From assembly GCF_003634705.1 (NCBI RefSeq), contig NZ_RBWU01000004.1, forward strand, positions 558,001-622,000: 64,000 bases of DNA, given 5' to 3'. Origin of the DNA: Actinomadura pelletieri DSM 43383. GTDB taxonomy: Bacteria; Actinomycetota; Actinomycetes; Streptosporangiales; Streptosporangiaceae. The notes beneath the pieces were generated by a model. That model had not been told where the DNA came from. It was given only the letters and a program-made list of their open reading frames with translations, and did no database searches. The position numbers were made by a program, and so were the translations under genes. Shown here in pieces: positions 1-8,322 of the stretch. Position 1 is the stretch's first letter; the number at the start of each line of letters is the position of its first letter.

Positions 1-763
1 AGATCGACTGACCGGTGACATAGGACGCCGACGCCGACGCCAGGAACACCGCCGCGCCCGCGAAGTCCTCGGCCAGGCCGTTACGGCCGGTCATCGTCCG
101 GGCCGCCAGGGCCCGTGTCATCTCCGGGTCCGACGCCAACCGGGCGTTCAGCGGCGTCATCACGAACCCCGGCACCAGCGTGTTGGCGGTGACACCGCGG
201 CTCGACCACGCCTCGGCCTGCGACCGCGCCAACGCCACCAGCCCCGCCTTCGACACCCCGTAGGCGCCGCTGGTCACCGACGCCCGGAACGCCTGCTGGG
301 ACGCGATGTGGACCAACCTGCCGAACCCCCGCGCGGCCATCCCCGGACCGAACCGCTGCCCGAGCAGGAACGGCGCGTCCAGGTTCACCGCCATCGTGGT
401 GTCCCACACGTCCGCGCCGAGCTCGTCCATCGGCGGCCGCAGGTTGACCGCGGCCGCGTTCACCAGGATGTCGGGCTCCCCGAACACCGCCGCCGCGGCC
501 TCGGCGGCCCGCGCGACCCCGTCCCGCGAACCCAGGTCGGCGCTCACCCACGCCGCCCGGCAACCGTGCCCCTCCAGGTCCCGGACGGTCGCGGCCAGCT
601 CGGCCTCCCGCCGCGCCACGATCACCACGGACGCGCCCGCCCGTCCCAGCGCCTCGGCGATCGCCCGGCCGATGCCCGAACTGCCGCCCGTCACCACCGC
701 GACCCGGCCCTCCAGCGAGAACAACTCCGACAGATACGGAAGCGGTGACCGGTGATCGCCCAT
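1..763 (-). CDS. SDR-family NAD(P)-dependent oxidoreductase, 3' end outside window
   Basis: Short-chain dehydrogenase/reductase, Rossmann-fold NAD(P)H-dependent alcohol/ketone oxidoreductase of unknown substrate. Starting at the ATG at 763, the protein shows the cofactor motif TGGSSGIG (residues 25-32), the NAAA motif near 102-105, catalytic Ser155, and the YGVSK active site with Tyr168 and Lys172. The ATG lies 10-15 residues before the first beta strand, as is usual for classical SDRs. About 254 codons are visible and the frame is open through base 1, so only the extreme C-terminus is missing. Longer open frames in this stretch are antisense or out-of-frame shadows. The family call is solid; the substrate is not predictable. 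Confidence 0.9.
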   Translation of the reverse strand, partial: MGDHRSPLPYLSELFSLEGRVAVVTGGSSGIGRAIAEALGRAGASVVIVARREAELAATVRDLEGHGCRAAWVSADLGSRDGVARAAEAAAAVFGEPDILVNAAAVNLRPPMDELGADVWDTTMAVNLDAPFLLGQRFGPGMAARGFGRLVHIASQQAFRASVTSGAYGVSKAGLVALARSQAEAWSSRGVTANTLVPGFVMTPLNARLASDPEMTRALAARTMTGRNGLAEDFAGAAVFLASASASYVTGQSI

Positions 764-839
764 GACCGAACAGTGTACGGGCGTCGAAGACGGCCGCGCG
801 GGTCACCGACAGTCCTCACCGTCAGTGCCCGCCGGTTGC

Positions 840-1375
840 TCATGATCGGCGACCCCCACGAGCAGGCGCCTCGACGGACGACGGGCGAACGACCCAGGCG
901 GAACCAGGCAGGTGGCGGGGGTTGGGGACCAACGCGGGCGCAGGGCGAATCGCCGGCCCCACACGGCCCAGGCGACCGCCAGGATCCTCACGACTTATGG
1001 TCCCCGTGGGCAGACGCCTCGACGGACGACGGGGCGGACAATCCAGATGGGACTGGGTTGGTGCGGGGTTGGGGACCGTCGCGGGCAGGGCGAATCGCCG
1101 GCCCCGCACGGCCCAGGCGACGGCGGGCGGCCGGCGCCCGCCTTGCCGTCAGGCGCCCGCCAGGGTCCTCATGACCTACGGTCCCCGTGGCAGGCGTCTC
1201 GACGGATGATGGGGCGGACGACGGGGCGAACGATTCAGACGGGACCGGGCCGGTGGCGGGGTTGGGAACCCGTCGTGGGTAGGGCGAATCGCCGGACGCA
1301 CACGGCCCGGGCGACCGGCCTCGCCGTCAGGTGGTCGCCGGGGCCCTCACGATCGACGGTCCCTGCGGGCAGGCG
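840..1375. repeat. Imperfect direct-repeat array, three to four units
   Basis: The gap between the SDR gene and the next minus-strand gene holds three to four degenerate units of about 145-190 bp. Each has, in order, a CTCGACGGA(C/T)GA block, GGGGTTGGGGACC, GCGAATCGCCGG, CACGGCCC(A/G)GGCGA and GGTCCCCGTGG. The GAATCGCCGG anchor recurs at about 947, 1092 and 1286. The first unit lacks a stretch of about 35 bp (GGCGGGCGGCCGGCG region) present later. Open frames crossing it are arginine/glycine-rich and look non-coding. I see no spacers of CRISPR type and no transposase. Confidence 0.6.
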
Positions 1376-2222
1376 GCGCAATGGGCTCGGAGGCGGACGA
1401 TTCGGAGGGCGATTCGGAGGGCGATTCGGCGGAGGACCTGGCGGGCCGCGCGGCCTGACGTCTGCGCCGGCGGGCCTCCCGCACCGTGACACCCACCGCG
1501 ACCAGGATCGGCCCCCAGAACTTCGCGGTCGCCAGGATCACGGTCACCCACGGCGGTACCGACACATCCGGCGGATCGGGCCACGGCACGTCCGGCCAGG
1601 GAATGTCCGGACGCGGGATCGACGGCAGGTCCACTCCCGGCAGCCGCACGTCCGGCGACGGCAACGCCCTCAGCAGCGCCCGCACCAACAGACCCAACCC
1701 CAGCAGCGGGAACAGGACCCGCCCGACCGCCACCACCACATGCCGCGAGGCGTACAGGGTCGGATGCGCCCGCGCCAGCGCCTCCCGCCGCGCCGCCCGC
1801 GTCCCCTCCGCGGGCTCGAACGCCACCCGCTCCGCCCCGACCTCCTCGCCCTCGTTCCGAGCCTCGTCACGGTCCTTGTTCAGGTTCACCGTCGGGGCCG
1901 AGTCGGGGATGGTCGCGGTGTCCGGCCCCGCCTCGTCCTCGCCGGGGGTGGACGGGACCAGGTCGCAACGTGCCGCCTGCCCGTCGACGAACCCGAGCGC
2001 GTCGAACCCGACGACGACGCTCGACCCGCCGGACGGCTCCCCGTACGGAAGGGTCGCCGTCAACCAGTCGGTCGTGGTCTCCCCGGCGAGGTCACCGTCC
2101 ACGAACAGCCGCACGACCCGGTTCCACCCGACGCGCCCGGTCTCCACCTGCAGGCGGCGACCGTCGTGGACGAGCGTCCAACGGCCCGCGGGCCCGCCGC
2201 TCAAGGAGATGCCCCCAGTCAT
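1347..2222 (-). CDS. Two-TM protein with proline-rich extracytoplasmic loop, unknown function
   Basis: 291-aa protein I cannot place in a named family. Residues 1-120 are a soluble domain rich in beta-type sequence (GRWTLVHDGRRL near the start). Two membrane segments follow at about 151-172 and 216-237. The loop between them (about 177-215) is a run of PDV/PDI repeats spaced by prolines (RPDIPWPDVPWPDPPDV). The C-terminus is basic and then has an SESP-type repeat encoded by tandem GATTCGGAGGGC copies near 1400-1430. With two TM helices the proline loop should face outside and both ends inside. The ATG at 2222 is preceded by a GGGGG tract; the frame is open further upstream, so the start is moderately certain. 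The upstream gene is the PPOX gene 110 bp away. Confidence 0.65.
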   Translation of the reverse strand: MTGGISLSGGPAGRWTLVHDGRRLQVETGRVGWNRVVRLFVDGDLAGETTTDWLTATLPYGEPSGGSSVVVGFDALGFVDGQAARCDLVPSTPGEDEAGPDTATIPDSAPTVNLNKDRDEARNEGEEVGAERVAFEPAEGTRAARREALARAHPTLYASRHVVVAVGRVLFPLLGLGLLVRALLRALPSPDVRLPGVDLPSIPRPDIPWPDVPWPDPPDVSVPPWVTVILATAKFWGPILVAVGVTVREARRRRRQAARPARSSAESPSESPSESSASEPIAPPARRDRRS

Positions 2223-2331
2223 ACCCCCGATTCTCGGCGGCGCCGGCGGCGCGGGAATCGCCCGAACGGCCACGCCCGGTAGACCAAAGTCGACACGCCC
2301 GCGGACCGGGGTCGCCGGCCGGCCCCCGGGG

Positions 2332-2853
2332 TCAGGGGAAACGCCACCGGGTCGCGCCGAACGGCTCGCGGATCCCGACCGCGACGACGGTGTGGAAGGT
2401 GAACCGGTACACGTGCCAGGGCGGCGGGCCCGCGCTCTGCGCGCTGAACGGCGCGGTGACCGCGTCGCCGTCCACCCGCGCGGGCCAGCCGCCCTCCCGG
2501 TAACCGGCGGCGACCGGCTCCAGCACCGCCGGGTCGGTGACGCGCCGCGCCTCGCCCTCCAGCACCACGTCCGCGATCGGGGTGCGGACCGACAGCGTGC
2601 ACGCCGGGTTCGCCGCCAGGTCACGGGACTTGCGGGTGCCGGGCCCGCTGGTGAAGTACAGGTCGCCGTCATGCCACAGCGCGCCGACGCCCGCCGCGTG
2701 CGGACGGCCGTCGGGCCGGACCGTCCCCAGGAACACCGGTGTCTCCATCTTCGGCAGCGCCTCGACCAGCGCGTCCCGCACCGCGTCCCACGCCAGCTCA
2801 CCACCGCCGTAGATGTCGAGGTTCCGGGCGTCGCCGGGCTCACGGTCACTCAT
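2332..2853 (-). CDS. Pyridoxamine 5'-phosphate oxidase-fold (PPOX) flavin/F420 protein
   Basis: 173-aa split-barrel protein of the pyridoxamine 5'-phosphate oxidase-like superfamily, whose members bind FMN, F420 or heme. Typical features are visible: the N-terminal strand [16 protein letters not shown], then [14 protein letters not shown], then the segment [16 protein letters not shown] where the phosphate of the cofactor is usually bound, and a final WHVYRF strand. The ATG at 2853 overlaps the last 8 bp of the LysR gene (ATGAGTGA), so the two are translationally coupled. The substrate is unknown; in actinomycetes many such proteins are F420-dependent reductases. Confidence 0.85.
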   Translation of the reverse strand: MSDREPGDARNLDIYGGGELAWDAVRDALVEALPKMETPVFLGTVRPDGRPHAAGVGALWHDGDLYFTSGPGTRKSRDLAANPACTLSVRTPIADVVLEGEARRVTDPAVLEPVAAGYREGGWPARVDGDAVTAPFSAQSAGPPPWHVYRFTFHTVVAVGIREPFGATRWRFP

Positions 2854-3850
2854 CGTCGTCCTCGCCTTCCTCGTCGGAACCGTTCCCGTCGAAGGTGCCC
2901 CCGTCGGGTCGGGTCTCACCCGATGTCGACCGCGCCGGGCGCGGGAACTCATCGCCGCCCACGCCCCGGGCCACCAGTTCCTCCAGCAGCGCCTGCACCG
3001 CCGGGGGACGCGGACCCGCCGGGACCAGCGCGCTGATGCGGCGGCGGCCGACCCCGGGCACGTCGCGGGACGCGACGCCCGGCTCGGTGTGCAGGCCCAA
3101 CGCCAGCGCCGGCAGCGTGGTGACCGCCAGACCCCGAGCGACCAGCCGCTGGATCGCGACATGGTCTTCGGTGGCGTAGGCGATGTCGGGTTCGAAGCCC
3201 GCCCGCGCGCACGCCCACCGCAGGTGGTCGCGGCACCGCGCGCACCCCGACGCCCACGTCTCGGCGGCCAGGTCGCCCAGCCGCGGCCGGTCCGCGGCGG
3301 TGACCGGATGCCCGGCCGGGACGACCACGCGCAGCGGATCGTCGCCCAGCACCACCTCCCGGAACCGCGCGTCGGTGTCGGGACGCATCTGCGCGTACCG
3401 GAACACCACCGCGATGTCGGTCTCCCCGGCCCGCAGCAGGCCCAGCGCCTCGGTCGGGTCGGCGTCCGCCAGCGTCACCGACACGCCCGGCGCGCGGGCC
3501 CGCAGCCCCGCCAGCGCGTCGGGCAGCAACCCGCCCGCCGCGGTCTGGAACACCGCCACCCGCACCCGCCCGGCCCGCAACCCGGCGATCGCGGCGATCC
3601 GCTCCTCGGCGTCGTCCATCCGGGCCAGGACGTCCTCGACGTGCTCGACCAGGATCCGGCCCGCCTCGGTCAACCGCACGCCCCGGCCGTGCCGCACCAC
3701 CAGCGGCGTCCCGACCTCGGCCTCCAACCGCGCGATGTGGTGCGACACCGCCGGCTGGGTGTAGGCCAGCGCCCGCGCCGCCGCGGTCATCGACCCCAGC
3801 CGCGCCACCTCCCGCAGGATCCGGCCCCGATGCAGGTCCAACATCCCCAC
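2846..3850 (-). CDS. LysR-family transcriptional regulator
   Basis: 334-aa LysR-type regulator. The N-terminal winged HTH is clear ([20 protein letters not shown], then [11 protein letters not shown]) and is followed by the periplasmic-binding-like effector domain (about 90-300). The C-terminus ends in an acidic tail rich in Glu and Asp. The start is GTG 3850 or ATG 3844; GTG is chosen because a GGGG tract sits 10 bp upstream. It is divergent from the aminotransferase gene at 3929 across a 78-bp gap, the normal arrangement for a LysR regulator and its target, and is coupled to the PPOX gene. The effector is unknown. Confidence 0.9.
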   Translation of the reverse strand: MGMLDLHRGRILREVARLGSMTAAARALAYTQPAVSHHIARLEAEVGTPLVVRHGRGVRLTEAGRILVEHVEDVLARMDDAEERIAAIAGLRAGRVRVAVFQTAAGGLLPDALAGLRARAPGVSVTLADADPTEALGLLRAGETDIAVVFRYAQMRPDTDARFREVVLGDDPLRVVVPAGHPVTAADRPRLGDLAAETWASGCARCRDHLRWACARAGFEPDIAYATEDHVAIQRLVARGLAVTTLPALALGLHTEPGVASRDVPGVGRRRISALVPAGPRPPAVQALLEELVARGVGGDEFPRPARSTSGETRPDGGTFDGNGSDEEGEDDDE

Positions 3851-3928
3851 AAACTATCAACCCCGTTTATGGGTCACCCAGGTAACCGTACTTTGTGCTA
3901 TGGCCGGGGTGTGGTCGACGATCAGTGC

Positions 3929-4996
3929 ATGACCCTTTCCGTGCAGGACGCGCAACGCCGCTTCGGCGCCGACGTCGCCTACCTCAACACCGCCACCTAC
4001 GGCCTGCCGCCCCGCGCCGCGCACGAGGCGATGCTCACCGCCGAACGGGACCGGGCCGCCGGGCTGATGACGCCCGCCCTGCTGGACGAGGCGGTCACCC
4101 GGTCCCGGGAGGCGTTCGCGCGGCTGCTCGGCGTGCCCGCCGCGCGGGTCGCGTGCGGGCCGCAGGTGTCCCACTTCGTCGGGCTGGTCGCCGCGTCGCT
4201 GCCGCCCGGCGCCACCGTCCTGGTCGCCGACGGCGACTTCACCTCGCTGCTGTGGCCGTTCGCCGCCCGCGCCGACCTGACCGTCCGGTCGGCGCCGCTG
4301 GACCGGATCGCCGACCACGTCGACGCCGCCACCACCCTGGTCGCGGTGTCGGCCGTGCAGTCCGCCGACGGCCGCGTCGCCCCCCTCGACCAGGTGATCG
4401 GCGCCGCCCGCGCGCACGGCGCCCGGATCCTGCTGGACGCCACCCAGGCCGCCGGATGGCTGCCGCTGCCCGCCGACCGCGTCGACTGGCTGGTGTGCGG
4501 CGGCTACAAGTGGCTCCTCGGCCCCCGCGGCACCTGCTTCCTCACCGGCACCGCCGAGGCCCTGGACGCCCTGCCCGCCCTCGCCGCCGGATGGTACGCC
4601 GGCGCCGACATCTGGGACTCGGTGTACGGGCTGCCGCTACGTCTGGCGCGGGACGCGCGGCGCCTGGACCTGTCCCCGGCGTGGCAGTGCTGGGCCGGGC
4701 ACGCCCCCGCCCTGGAACTGCTGGAACGCGTCGGCGTCACCGCCGTCCACGACCATGACGTGCGGCTGGCGCGGCGTTTCCGCGCGGCGCTGGACCTGCC
4801 GGCCGACGACCTGGCGGACGGGTCGGCGATCGTGTCGGTCGCCGTCCCCGACGGCACGGCCGACCGGCTCCGCGCCAACGGGGTGATCGCGTCGATGCGG
4901 GCGGGACGGCTGCGCTGCGCCTTCCACCTGAGCACCACCGACGCCGACGTCGACAAGGCCGCCGCCCTCCTCGCGCCCCTGCTCGCCCACGCCTGA
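3929..4996 (+). CDS. Class V aminotransferase (PLP-dependent, SufS/NifS fold)
   Basis: 355-aa fold-type I PLP enzyme of aminotransferase class V. The Schiff-base lysine is Lys194 in [11 protein letters not shown]. The aspartate contacting the pyridine nitrogen is Asp170 in [10 protein letters not shown]. The N-terminus [11 protein letters not shown] resembles isopenicillin N epimerase/cysteine desulfurase-type relatives. There is no mobile cysteine loop typical of SufS, so a desulfurase role is not supported; racemase, epimerase or lyase activity is equally possible. It is divergent from the LysR gene and probably controlled by it. Confidence 0.87.
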   Translation: MTLSVQDAQRRFGADVAYLNTATYGLPPRAAHEAMLTAERDRAAGLMTPALLDEAVTRSREAFARLLGVPAARVACGPQVSHFVGLVAASLPPGATVLVADGDFTSLLWPFAARADLTVRSAPLDRIADHVDAATTLVAVSAVQSADGRVAPLDQVIGAARAHGARILLDATQAAGWLPLPADRVDWLVCGGYKWLLGPRGTCFLTGTAEALDALPALAAGWYAGADIWDSVYGLPLRLARDARRLDLSPAWQCWAGHAPALELLERVGVTAVHDHDVRLARRFRAALDLPADDLADGSAIVSVAVPDGTADRLRANGVIASMRAGRLRCAFHLSTTDADVDKAAALLAPLLAHA

Positions 4997-5119
4997 CCCC
5001 ACCCGCACCCCCGAAGGGCCCGCAGCCGGGGGCGGGAAGTCCTTACGAGGTGCGAACGGCGCGCCGCGGCGGGCCCGTCACCGGCCGTCCGGCGCCCGCG
5101 GCGTTCTACGTTCGTCGGC

Positions 5120-6274
5120 ATGAACGTACTGCTCACCGGGTCGGCCGGGTTCATCGGCTCCCACATCGCCGAGGCCCTCACCGCCGCCGGCCACCACGTC
5201 CGCGGCCTCGACACCCGGCCCGGCCCCCACGGCCCCGCCGACACCACGGTCGGCGACGTCAGGGACGCCGACGCGGTCGCGCGGCGGCTGAAGGGCGTCG
5301 ACGCCGTCTGCCACCAGGCCGCCAAGGTCGGCCTCGGCGTGGACGTGTCCGACCTGCCCGACTACACCTCCGTCAACGTGCAGGGCACCGCCGTGCTGCT
5401 GGCGCAGATGGCCCGCGCCGGAGTCGGCGTCCTGGTCCTTGCGTCCTCGATGGTGGTGTACGGGGAGGGCGCCTACACCTGCGACCGGCACGGCCCCGTC
5501 CGCCCCGGGCCGCGCCCGGAGGACGCGCTGCGCGCCGGACGGTTCGAACCCGACTGCCCCACCTGCGGGCGCCCCCTCGCCCCCGCCGCCGTGGGAGAGG
5601 ACGCCCCACCCGACCCCCGCAACGCCTACGCCGACACCAAACTCGCCCAGGAACACCTGGCCGCGTCGTGGGCCCGGGCCACCGGCGGGACGGTCGCGGC
5701 GCTGCGGTACCACAACGTGTACGGGCCGCGGATGCCCCGCGACACCCCCTACGCGGGCGTCGCGGCGATCTTCCGGTCGCGGCTGGCGAACGGCCGGGAG
5801 CCGCTGGTGTTCGAGGACGGCGGACAGCGCCGCGACTTCGTCCACGTCCGCGACGTCGCCCGCGCCAACGTCCTGGCACTCGAACACGCCGCCACACCCA
5901 CGACCACACCGCCCACGACCACACCGCCCACGACCGAACCGGGCACGACCGAACCGGGCACGACCGAACCGGGCACGACCGCCACGGGCACGACCGCCAC
6001 GGGCACGACCGCCACGGGTGGGCTCGAGCCGGGTGGGTCGCGTGCCTACAACATCGCCAGTGGCATGCCCCGCACGGTCGGTGACCTGGCCGCCGCGCTG
6101 GCCGACGCGGTCGGCGGGCCCGCGCCGCGCGTCACCGGCGACTACCGGCTCGGGGACGTCCGCCACATCGTCGCCCGCCCCGACCGGGCCCGCCGCGAAC
6201 TCCGATTCACCGCGTCGGTCACGTTCGACGACGGCATCGCCGAGTTCGCGCGACGCCCCGTCACCAGTTCGTAA
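5120..6274 (+). CDS. NAD-dependent epimerase/dehydratase with Cys cluster and Thr/Pro repeat insert
   Basis: 384-aa extended SDR acting on nucleotide sugars. It has the NAD motif TGSAGFIGSH (residues 6-15) and the YADTK active site (Tyr170, Lys174). Two insertions stand out. Residues 119-150 hold a cysteine cluster (YTCDRHGPV near 121 and CPTCG at 146-150) that could bind zinc. Residues 249-290 are a low-complexity linker made of TTPP, TTEPG and TTATG units, encoded by 15-bp tandem repeats at about 5898-6018. The repeat sits inside the C-terminal domain just before the conserved AYNIASG segment. It is the first gene of a seven-gene operon reaching 11424. The exact sugar is unknown. Confidence 0.88.
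   Translation: MNVLLTGSAGFIGSHIAEALTAAGHHVRGLDTRPGPHGPADTTVGDVRDADAVARRLKGVDAVCHQAAKVGLGVDVSDLPDYTSVNVQGTAVLLAQMARAGVGVLVLASSMVVYGEGAYTCDRHGPVRPGPRPEDALRAGRFEPDCPTCGRPLAPAAVGEDAPPDPRNAYADTKLAQEHLAASWARATGGTVAALRYHNVYGPRMPRDTPYAGVAAIFRSRLANGREPLVFEDGGQRRDFVHVRDVARANVLALEHAATPTTTPPTTTPPTTEPGTTEPGTTEPGTTATGTTATGTTATGGLEPGGSRAYNIASGMPRTVGDLAAALADAVGGPAPRVTGDYRLGDVRHIVARPDRARRELRFTASVTFDDGIAEFARRPVTSS
5898..6018 (+). repeat. 15-bp tandem repeat inside epimerase gene
   Basis: About eight in-frame 15-bp units in three subfamilies: two of CCCACGACCACACCG type, three of GGCACGACCGAACCG type and three of GGCACGACCGCCACG type. They encode TTPP-, TTEPG- and TTATG-like pentapeptides. Copy-number change would keep the frame and only alter linker length, so this is a candidate for strain-to-strain variation. 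Confidence 0.85.
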
Positions 6275-6311
6275 GGGTCGCCCGACCGTCACCCACAGTA
6301 ACGTCGGAGCC

Positions 6312-6992
6312 GTGATCGATGTGATTCTCCCGTGCCTCAACGAGGCCGAGGCGCTGCCCTGGGTCCTGGGCCGGATGCCCGCTGGGTTCCGGCCGCTGGT
6401 CGTCGACAACGCCTCCACCGACGGCTCCGCGCGCGTCGCCGCCGGGCACGGCGCCCGGGTCGTCGCCGCACCCGACCGCGGCTTCGGCGCCGCCTGCCAC
6501 CAGGGGCTGCTGGCCGCCCGCACCGACGTGGTGTGCGTGATGGACGCCGACGCGTCCCTGGACCCCGCCGACCTGCCCCGCCTCACCGCCGCGCTGCACG
6601 CCCAGCGGGACGGCGGCGCGGCCGGGCTGGTGCTCGGCCGGCGCCGCCCGACCGGGCGCGGCGCGTGGCCGCCGCACGCCCGGCTCGGCAACGCCGTCCT
6701 GGCCCGGTCCCTGAACCGGCGCGCCGGCACCCGCCTGCACGACCTCGGCCCGATGCGCGCCGCCCACCGCGACGCGCTCCTCGCCCTCGACCTGACCGAC
6801 CGCCGGTTCGGGTACCCGCTGGAGATGGTGCTGCGCGCCGCCCGCGCCGGCTGGCCGATCGGGGAGGTCGACGTCGCCTACCGTCCCCGCACCGGGCACT
6901 CCAAGGTCACCGGGACCCTCGGCGGGACGGTCCGCGCCGTCCGCGACATGCGCCGTGTCATGCGCCGCGTCCTGACCGAGGTGACCCCGTGA
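6312..6992 (+). CDS. GT2-family glycosyltransferase (dolichyl-phosphate-sugar synthase type)
   Basis: 226-aa family 2 glycosyltransferase starting at GTG 6312, with a GGAGC tract just upstream. The N-terminal strand DVILPCLNEAEALP and the metal-binding aspartates in VMDADASLDP (about 76-85) are typical of GT-A enzymes that move a sugar from a nucleotide donor to a lipid carrier. RTGHSKVTG near residue 200 is also usual in this group. No C-terminal membrane helices are present, so the enzyme should sit in the cytoplasm or loosely on the membrane. Its stop overlaps the next start (GTGA). Confidence 0.88.
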   Translation: MIDVILPCLNEAEALPWVLGRMPAGFRPLVVDNASTDGSARVAAGHGARVVAAPDRGFGAACHQGLLAARTDVVCVMDADASLDPADLPRLTAALHAQRDGGAAGLVLGRRRPTGRGAWPPHARLGNAVLARSLNRRAGTRLHDLGPMRAAHRDALLALDLTDRRFGYPLEMVLRAARAGWPIGEVDVAYRPRTGHSKVTGTLGGTVRAVRDMRRVMRRVLTEVTP

Positions 6993-7708
6993 CCCCTGCG
7001 GCGGGCGGTGGCCCGGCGGACCTGATCGTGATCGCCAAGGAGCCCGTGCCGGGGCGGGTCAAGACACGGCTGACCCCCGCCTACACGCCCGCCGAGGCCG
7101 CCGCGCTGGCCGAGGCGGCGCTGCGCGACACCCTCACCGCCGTCGCCGCGACCCCGGCGGGGCGTCGCATCCTCGCGTTGGACGGCGCGCCCGGGCCGTG
7201 GCTGCCCGCCGGGTTCACCGTCACCGTCCAACGCGGCGACGGCCTGGACGAACGGCTGGCCCACGCGTTCACCGACGCCTGGGCGGGCCGCCCGCTGGTC
7301 CTCATCGGGATGGACACCCCGCAGGTCACGCCCGCGCTGCTCGCCCGGGCCCAGCGGGCCCTGCGCCGCCGCGCCGCGGTGTTCGGCCCGGCGACCGACG
7401 GCGGGTTCTGGTTGCTGGGACTGCGGCGCCCCGACGCCCGGCTGCTGCGCGGCGTCCCGATGTCGCGCCCCGACACCGGCGGCGCGCTGCTGGCGCGGCT
7501 GCGCGCCGCCGGACTGGACGTCGCCGAACTGCCCGCCCTCACCGACGTCGACACCCCCGCCGACGCCGCGTCCGTCGCCGCCGCCCTCACCCGTGACGGC
7601 CGCCCGCACGGCCGGTTCGCCGCGACCGTCCACGCACTGTCTCGGAACGCACAGTCCCGGAACGCGCCGACCCAAGACGCGCGGGACGGCCGGGGTGTTC
7701 CGGCGTGA
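6989..7708 (+). CDS. TIGR04282/DUF2064-family arsenosugar-type glycosyltransferase homologue
   Basis: 239-aa GT-A-like protein of the DUF2064 (TIGR04282) group. Diagnostic segments are VIAKEPVPGRVKTRLTP near residues 14-30, LIGMDTPQVTP, FGPATDGGFWLLGL and LTDVDTPAD, which mimic nucleotidyltransferase/GT-A cores. Family members are often beside a GT2 gene and a methyltransferase, as here. The C-terminal 35 residues are a Gln/Asn/Arg-rich tail unlike the core. GTG start at 6989 overlaps the preceding stop and the stop overlaps the next gene. Biochemical role in this operon is not known. Confidence 0.85.
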   Translation: MTPAAGGGPADLIVIAKEPVPGRVKTRLTPAYTPAEAAALAEAALRDTLTAVAATPAGRRILALDGAPGPWLPAGFTVTVQRGDGLDERLAHAFTDAWAGRPLVLIGMDTPQVTPALLARAQRALRRRAAVFGPATDGGFWLLGLRRPDARLLRGVPMSRPDTGGALLARLRAAGLDVAELPALTDVDTPADAASVAAALTRDGRPHGRFAATVHALSRNAQSRNAPTQDARDGRGVPA

Positions 7709-8322
7709 TCGGTGAACTGTACGAGGACGCGTTGCGCGGTGGCGGCCCGGTCGAGATCGAACACGCCGACGGGCGCCGCAGGCCCCTGCCCGTGCGGGAA
7801 TGGCTCGCGGACCGGCCCGGCGACGGCGGGCTGCTGGCCCGCTGCCACGGCGCCACCCTCGACGTCGGATCGGGGCCGGGCCGCCTCACCGTGGCACTGG
7901 CGCGGCGCGGCGTCCCGGTACTGGGCATCGACATCGCGCCCGCCGCGGTCGCGTTGACGGTCGCCGCGGGCGGCCCCGCGCTGTGCCGGGACGTGTTCGG
8001 CCGCGTCCCCGGCACCGGACGGTGGCGGACCGTGCTGCTCGCCGACGGCAACATCGGCATCGGCGGCGACCCCGCCGCGCTGCTGCGCCGCGTCCTGACG
8101 CTGCTCGCCCCCGACGGCCGGGTGTTGGTCGAGGTCGACCCGCCCGGCGCCGCGTCCCACGTGGAGCCGCTGCGGCTGCGGTCGGGCCGCGCGGTCGGCG
8201 CGTGGTTCCCCTGGGCGCACGTGGCGGCCGACGCCGCCGCCGGGCTCGCCGCCGCGTGCGCCGCGACCGTCACCGACACCTGGGAGGAGGCGGGCCGATG
8301 GTTCGTCGCCCTCCACCGCTGA
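7705..8322 (+). CDS. Class I SAM-dependent methyltransferase
   Basis: 205-aa Rossmann-type methyltransferase. The SAM-binding motif I is LDVGSGPGRLTVAL (about 51-64), followed by the acidic ribose-contact strand VLGIDIAP. A later VLVEVDPPG segment corresponds to the strand that follows the catalytic region. Short for the family but apparently complete. GTG start at 7705 is coupled to the upstream gene and the end overlaps the next gene by 25 bp. The substrate is unknown; genomic context suggests a lipid-linked or small glycan intermediate. Confidence 0.85.
   Translation: MIGELYEDALRGGGPVEIEHADGRRRPLPVREWLADRPGDGGLLARCHGATLDVGSGPGRLTVALARRGVPVLGIDIAPAAVALTVAAGGPALCRDVFGRVPGTGRWRTVLLADGNIGIGGDPAALLRRVLTLLAPDGRVLVEVDPPGAASHVEPLRLRSGRAVGAWFPWAHVAADAAAGLAAACAATVTDTWEEAGRWFVALHR

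Noticed and set aside
840-1375. CRISPR or insertion sequence
   Set aside because: Units are long, degenerate and unequal, with no spacers, no terminal inverted repeats and no transposase.
5749-6015. Minus-strand frame with VVP repeats
   Set aside because: Pure mirror of the 15-bp repeat in the epimerase gene.
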